From a bacterium (GTDB lineage: Bacteria > Acidobacteriota > Thermoanaerobaculia > Multivoradales > J023): a DNA stretch of 51,770 bases. Shown here in pieces: positions 50,301-51,770 of the stretch. The stretch covers positions 1-51,770 of the forward strand of contig JAAELT010000011.1 of assembly GCA_024226315.1 (NCBI GenBank). The letters are read 5' to 3'. Position 1 is the first letter of the stretch; every line of letters begins with the position of its first letter. The notes beneath the pieces were generated by a model. It was not told where the DNA came from, did not search any database, and was given only the letters and a program-made list of their open reading frames with translations. The translations under genes and the position numbers were made by a program.

Positions 50301-51770
50301 GATCACCAACACCGCCACGGTGACCGACGACGGCAGCCTCGGTCCCGATCCGACGCCGCAGAACAACACCGCCACCGACGTCGACGACCTGCTGGTCTTC
50401 CGCGCCGACGCGAACGGCCCCTACTCGGGCGGCGAGGGCGAGTCGATCCCGCTCGACGCCTCGGGCACCGTCGACCCCGAGGGCCAGGTCACCGCCTACG
50501 AGTGGGATCTTGACGGCGACGGCTTCTTCAACGACGCCGCGGGGCCGAGCCCGTCGGTGAGCTTCGACGACGAGGGCAGCTTCACCGTCTTCCTGCGGGT
50601 CACCGCGCTCGACGGCCTCACCGACTTCGCCAGCGCCCAGGTCGACGTCAGCAACGTGGCGCCGGCGGTCGACGCCGGCGCCGACCGCACGGTGCTCGAG
50701 GGCGATCCGGTGGGCGTCGCCGCCACCTACGTCGATCCGGGGCGCGACGACACCCAGACGGCGACCATCGATTGGGACGACGGCACCGTCGAACCGGGGA
50801 CGGTCGGCGGCACCTCGACCGCCGGCACGGTGTCGGGCAGCCACGTCTATCCCGACGAGGGCGACTTCACGGTGGAGGTGTGCGTCGCCGACAACGACGG
50901 CGCCGAGGGCTGCGACAGCTTCGCGACCACGGTGGAGAACGCCGCCCCCGTGGTCCAGGGCACGGGGACCTTCGACCTGGGCGCCTGGCGCCCCGAATCG
51001 CACCTGTCGTGCTACGACGGCGCCGCCGAGTGGATCGTCGCGCCGGACGGCTCGAGCGTCACCCAGACCCGCAACAGCGTGCCGACGCTCTTCTACTCGA
51101 ACTTCCTGGCGGTTGGCACCCGCATCGAGGGCAGCATCCGGGTCACCGATCCGGCGGGTCAGGGCAACGGCGACTTCGTCGGCTTCGCCCTCGGCTACCG
51201 GCCCGGCGATACCGTGAATCCGGACGCCGACTACCTGGTGATCGACTGGCGGCGCGAGGATCAGGCGTTCAACTTCGGCTGCGGCGGCGCCGCCACGGGC
51301 AGCCGGGGCCTGGCAGTGTCGCGCGTCACCGGCATCCCCGCCGACGCCGAGCTGTGGGCGCACGACGACCGTGGCTGCAACGGCTTCGACAACCGGGTCG
51401 AGGAACTGGCCCGTGGCGCCAACCTCGGCTCGACCGGCTGGGAATACGACCGCGACTACGCCTTCACCCTGGTATCGAGCCCCAACCGCCTGCAGGTGTT
51501 CGTCGACGGCGTGCTCGAGGCCGATCTCGAGGGCGAGTTCCCGGACGGCCGCGTTGCCTTCTACGGCTACTCCCAGGGGGACGTGGTCTACAGCGGTTTC
51601 AGCGTCGTGTCGCTGATCGCCGACGAGGGCCGGCCGGTGGACGCCCGGGTGACCTTCACCGACGCCGGCGTGCTCGACACCCACACCGCCACCCTCGACT
51701 GGGGCGACGGTTCCGGGCTCGAGCCCGGAACCGTCGCCCCAGTCGAGGGTGGCGGTGTGGGTGTCGAGCA
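41335..51770 (+). CDS. Giant exported beta-helix / DUF11 / FG-GAP / PKD protein (3' incomplete)
   Basis: One frame is open from ATG 41335 to the window edge (at least 3478 codons). A signal peptide (about 1-30, AIALLFRGVACACLLGATVP core) is followed by a DUF11-like domain, seven beta-helix modules (186-1742) with VVFTSIxDD, GGDTNGDG, PAPGDWGQVWLR and LSHCVLAYGG, two DUF11 domains (1911-2175), a CARDB domain (LPDLTVPSVD), an FG-GAP/VCBS propeller (2302-2775; AAAGDIDNDGLPEIIF, SIADLDGDGVPEIIVG), CARDB, DUF11, two PKD-like domains (3022-3203), a thrombospondin-C-like domain (GNGDFVGFALGYRPGD) and the start of another PKD. It begins 26 nt after the preceding gene, probably in the same operon. The last ~11 codons lie in a suspect palindrome. 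A surface adhesin or matrix protein is likely. Confidence 0.87.
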   Translation, partial: MNPRRPAIALLFRGVACACLLGATVPILANNPLVDGPVADFSLTGSDCPECLGADLMLEPDDGSTITAKGATDVYDLVYTNRGVDLATGVVLTATVPENATFAPDDSSAGWRLEPGTAGTYTLDLFDLEAGETGAALFAVTVSTSVPVGTVISFTSQIADDGLHGPDKTPDDNTVTDENLVTRGPTFVCGTIDVDTTWMVLDGPYIVTCDVVVPAGVTLTLEPGTVVKFNSEIGMLVFGTLLAEGTAARTPVFTSNRSRLRRGDWDGIDVYDGGEARFEHARLEYGGSTLDSFDAMIYAAAGATVSVRDSTVAFSDEPGLWSDDGLVTVEDSTFRGNDRAGVRLTTRSRANVSRVEGNTFVDNRSAAIEIAYVNGATGEVSGNGGSGNTISGVQVSGTMAGLVQWGINPGLPYVISTDLTVTGGGELRIDPGAVVKLETGSSDLIVDGILKAIGTEEEPIVFTSIRDDTIEGDTNNDAGASAPAAGDWGRIYFRTGSLGNRLEQCAVAYGANAGAGNFGQIRTDTSELTVIGCTVRDSAQVGLYAPGAAPEIRDSRFESNGGDGVHARFSSTLGLEPLILDGNTFLGNGGHAAFLDLTNATGGIVLAGNAAAGNATNGAAIRGSIHGDFTVDSSEQVSFALRLVGDLTVTSAATLTLTRGTVVKGDAAGRDLHVFGRLVAAGTAGRRVVFTSFQDDSQGGDTNGDGGASSPMPGDWGQVWLRTGSIGNELSHTVLAYGGAAVTNTLAALRVDSDQFTLSDALIQHSAQHGLYASKATFDFTGVRIEDSADHGALFDNLKGTVDLNLLGVTYLRNGGHAVFLDLEEVAGQMTARDNVAADNGIGAVGIQGTVLGDLGLDWSQQVNLPLALAGDLTVRPSAGLTLSPGVVFKGSSGGQDLQVWGSLIAAGTLAQPVVFTSIHDDAFGGDTGGDGDATAPAPGDWGQIRLRVGSTANVLSHCVLAYGGATGFTDTVALLRSETDRLQLSDTVVRDSAQSGIWALSRVFDLTGATIENNVFSGVVFTDLAGALDLTMAGNTFRDNGDHAVFLDFEEVQGQITAAGNTATGNATNGVAVGGTIAGSLDVDWSGQAEFAWRLTGDLFVRRGATLSLSRGTVIKAGAAGHDLDVRGTLIAEGTAFQPVIFTSLHDDGRGGDTGGDGGASSPAAGDWGQVFLRAGSWGNSLRHVVFAYGGANANLRVDTEDLILEDALIEHSAQDGIYGFNVDVGLTRVRLENNAGSGLHLDDLTRQLDMTLEDGAFVGNGGHAVDLNLQEVHGQITASGNTVSGNGVNGIAVAGVVHGPLSVDLSAQSDLALRLNGDLTVRSGATLDLSPGTVVKGGSPSNDLHVFGSLVADGTATQPVVFTSLADDSYAGDTGGDGTGTSPAAGDWGQVWLRPGSSGHVLRHFVLAWGGSTADAANLGNLRSDVSDVTLADGIVRGSARDGLLAQDASFDVTNVVFESNATSGLVFNFLHGQVGATLTGNTFMDNGTHAVFFDFNEVHGQITAVGNGVSGNGFNTVGVRGNITGPFDVDWSQQSNLAIRLHEDVVVTREGRLTLSPGTIWKGTGGDRELIVDGNLIADGTSAQPIVFTSIRDDTWGGDSNGDGAATSPAPGDWGQVYLRFRSHGNRLSHCVLAYGGAGGISGIVGNLRLETGAATIASCSFENSAQRGLYANVTTPPSPITASNFTGNVDFGLENVGVATIDARGNWWGSPSGPFHPTLNPTGTGDAVSDNVLFDPWQGAVQPRFAGAFTGGGAAVSRALAAPRSVESFTLGPVTLGSLELRGVDLRSVTNNQVTGGTAPHTSGKDGSPPLPAGFYGTVTAGTIAIPEGILITAWIDGVLCAEVPLRVTGGVGVYALNVPGDEVNTAPIEGGVTGDTVVFKIAGADADQTASWRDALYERLDLTTTANVDLSISQDNGTDQLAAGEVVSYVLTVSSSGAETATGVTVTDTLPANTSFVAASDGGTESGGTSGSNTVTWPAFDLASGSSVTRIVTVQVDAALPAGLEQLTNAASVRDDANQGIDATPEDNDSTDTDTVDAAPDLAITKTDGLDDVVPGAIVRYSLTIENVGTQAATGMTVSDTLPPSITFFAASGDGIENDGVVDWPPVELAAGDNVVYEVTLRLDDPLPPSLLVLNNAATVTDDGSGGADLDPSNNSATDMTTVIRLPDLTVPSVDISAAILDLETLDLSGSVLLDLENRGNLDSPSFEITVFEDGDGDGAFIAGTDTILGQTTFGVPLAAGQTTPFAVSVSGALSFRGSRIFAFADSAEAVAELDETNNVGDSGAACQAVPTPEDFNPVIEMRWPEDGGNVDVSFSRDTISTPIIVPLTDDNGDGRYDENDVPSIVFVTINLIPAIPPRPEPRIRAIRGDTGAPLWDAIPPISSFLITALTGAAAGDIDNDGLPEIIFSAFDFRGPSGRPNRLLAYEHNGFRKWTSSSYSTHPDGDTLTNRDNPSIADLDGDGVPEIIVGANVFNNNGSIRWRGTGGHAYQSVDNLEDPRGGAISVVANLDLVGDQEIVTGNTAYRSDGSILWQIAMDDGYPAVANFDADPNPEIVVVARGRVRLHEHDGTLIWGPIDLPGAGPEAGGAPTVADFDGDGEREIGVAGSTTYTVFEDDGSVKWQSTSRDASSAMTGSTVFDLDGDGLFEVIYRDEQYLRVYRGADGVVLFEEALSSQTFNEEVVVADVDRDGNAEIIISSDRAEGFSGFPARTAGIRVFGDANDNWVGTRTIWNQHQYHVDNVGDDASIPSQPAFSWLTHNTFRAQVAPPEVSFSAPDLTASRGRVDVSDFPATLGFTVRVGNAGTTFIAAGLPVAFYDADPGVGGELIATTTIGDLEAGGLEDVSVIWPEPRLEPGTVTIVVDDDGTGQGFQTECDEANNVYAFTYDLADVGLFLSKTDGQPTVHIGDPATYFLEVTNYYPSTATGVGLSDTVPANTSFSAASDGGAESGGTVTWPAFDLGLGETATRTLTVQVADTVPQGVRTITNTATVTDDGSLGPDPTPQNNTATDVDDLLVFRADANGPYSGGEGESIPLDASGTVDPEGQVTAYEWDLDGDGFFNDAAGPSPSVSFDDEGSFTVFLRVTALDGLTDFASAQVDVSNVAPAVDAGADRTVLEGDPVGVAATYVDPGRDDTQTATIDWDDGTVEPGTVGGTSTAGTVSGSHVYPDEGDFTVEVCVADNDGAEGCDSFATTVENAAPVVQGTGTFDLGAWRPESHLSCYDGAAEWIVAPDGSSVTQTRNSVPTLFYSNFLAVGTRIEGSIRVTDPAGQGNGDFVGFALGYRPGDTVNPDADYLVIDWRREDQAFNFGCGGAATGSRGLAVSRVTGIPADAELWAHDDRGCNGFDNRVEELARGANLGSTGWEYDRDYAFTLVSSPNRLQVFVDGVLEADLEGEFPDGRVAFYGYSQGDVVYSGFSVVSLIADEGRPVDARVTFTDAGVLDTHTATLDWGDGSGLEPGTVAPVEGGGVGVE
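41890..46560 (+). repeat. Seven tandem ~680-bp beta-helix coding modules
   Basis: The GTCTTCACCTC block (VFTS) recurs near 42088, 42711, 43398, 44078, 44758, 45418 and 46099. From the second module on the period is 660-687 bp, matching the repeat period in the preceding giant gene, although the sequences have diverged. Several modules contain a D-x-N-x-D-G-type segment that could bind calcium. Confidence 0.87.
51671..51770. repeat. Perfect 100-bp palindrome at the window end
   Basis: Bases 51721-51770 are the exact reverse complement of 51671-51720, with no loop; the centre is CTC|GAG. The inner ~30 bp (GACGGTTCC to GGAACCGTC) encode the plausible PKD continuation DGSGLEPGTV, but the outer right part encodes APVEGGGVGVE, unlike the matching position of the preceding PKD repeat. 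A natural short palindrome that made the assembly fold back on itself at a contig end explains this best. Confidence 0.9.

Noticed and set aside
35747..51684. Very long minus-strand open frames (35747-41362, 42427-45375, 48556-51684)
   Set aside because: They are antisense shadows of the giant plus-strand genes. Their products are low-complexity Arg/Ala/Gly/Asp-rich or valine/histidine-rich, while the plus-strand frames show clear domains and signal peptides.
19626..51770. C-terminal sorting signals (LPxTG, PEP-CTERM, type IX-like) in the giant proteins
   Set aside because: The three complete C-termini end in beta domains without a hydrophobic helix, basic tail or recognisable sorting motif; the fourth is cut off.

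Overview
This is a very GC-rich bacterial window with strong third-position G/C bias and many GTG or TTG starts. Long serine/threonine kinases carrying TPR or ATPase tails, a winged-helix/TPR membrane regulator, an imuA-imuB cassette, a GEMM-class riboswitch and huge repeat-rich secreted proteins together suggest an Acidobacteriota-like organism, perhaps Thermoanaerobaculia. That placement is inference; there is no rRNA or marker gene here. The left edge cuts a gene. The right edge ends inside a giant gene, exactly at the end of a perfect 100-bp palindrome, which looks like a contig end with a fold-back join.

Left part (1-19.4 kb), mostly housekeeping and signalling. It holds the tail of an alpha/beta hydrolase; a 1235-aa kinase-ATPase-TPR protein; the translesion cassette imuA-imuB (minus strand) with a candidate SOS-type promoter; a short repeat array; an M14-like peptidase divergent from the ribosome-rescue factor arfB; and a YccF-type membrane protein. 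A minus-strand group follows: comM, a small aspartic protease and a 52-codon ORF ending at a hairpin. Next come an M19 dipeptidase lipoprotein, a minus-strand operon of a transmembrane kinase-TPR protein and a leucine-type dehydrogenase, then nth overlapping a secreted lectin-like protein gene, a metallophosphoesterase and a small membrane protein.

Right part (19.4-51.8 kb), a run of large exported proteins. A GEMM-I (cyclic dinucleotide) riboswitch with an overlapping terminator precedes a 1400-aa secreted protein with eight Cys-containing CarboxypepD_reg-like repeats and a duplicated C-terminal domain. A CadC-like winged-helix/TM/TPR regulator (minus) is divergent from an 1887-aa exported protein combining PD40-type propeller repeats, a GHSMG lipase-like domain, Ig-like domains and a triplicated 190-aa C-terminal module. 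Two giant proteins follow. The first is 2793 aa, with eight ~227-aa beta-helix repeats, FN3 and LamG-like domains. The second is at least 3478 aa and open at the edge, with seven beta-helix modules of the same ~680-bp period, then DUF11, CARDB, FG-GAP, PKD and thrombospondin-C-like domains.

Taken together, the right part looks like a cell-surface or extracellular-matrix locus. A second-messenger riboswitch controls one member directly, and a membrane-bound regulator is placed to control others. That functional link is a hypothesis; the gene structures and the riboswitch are read directly from the sequence.
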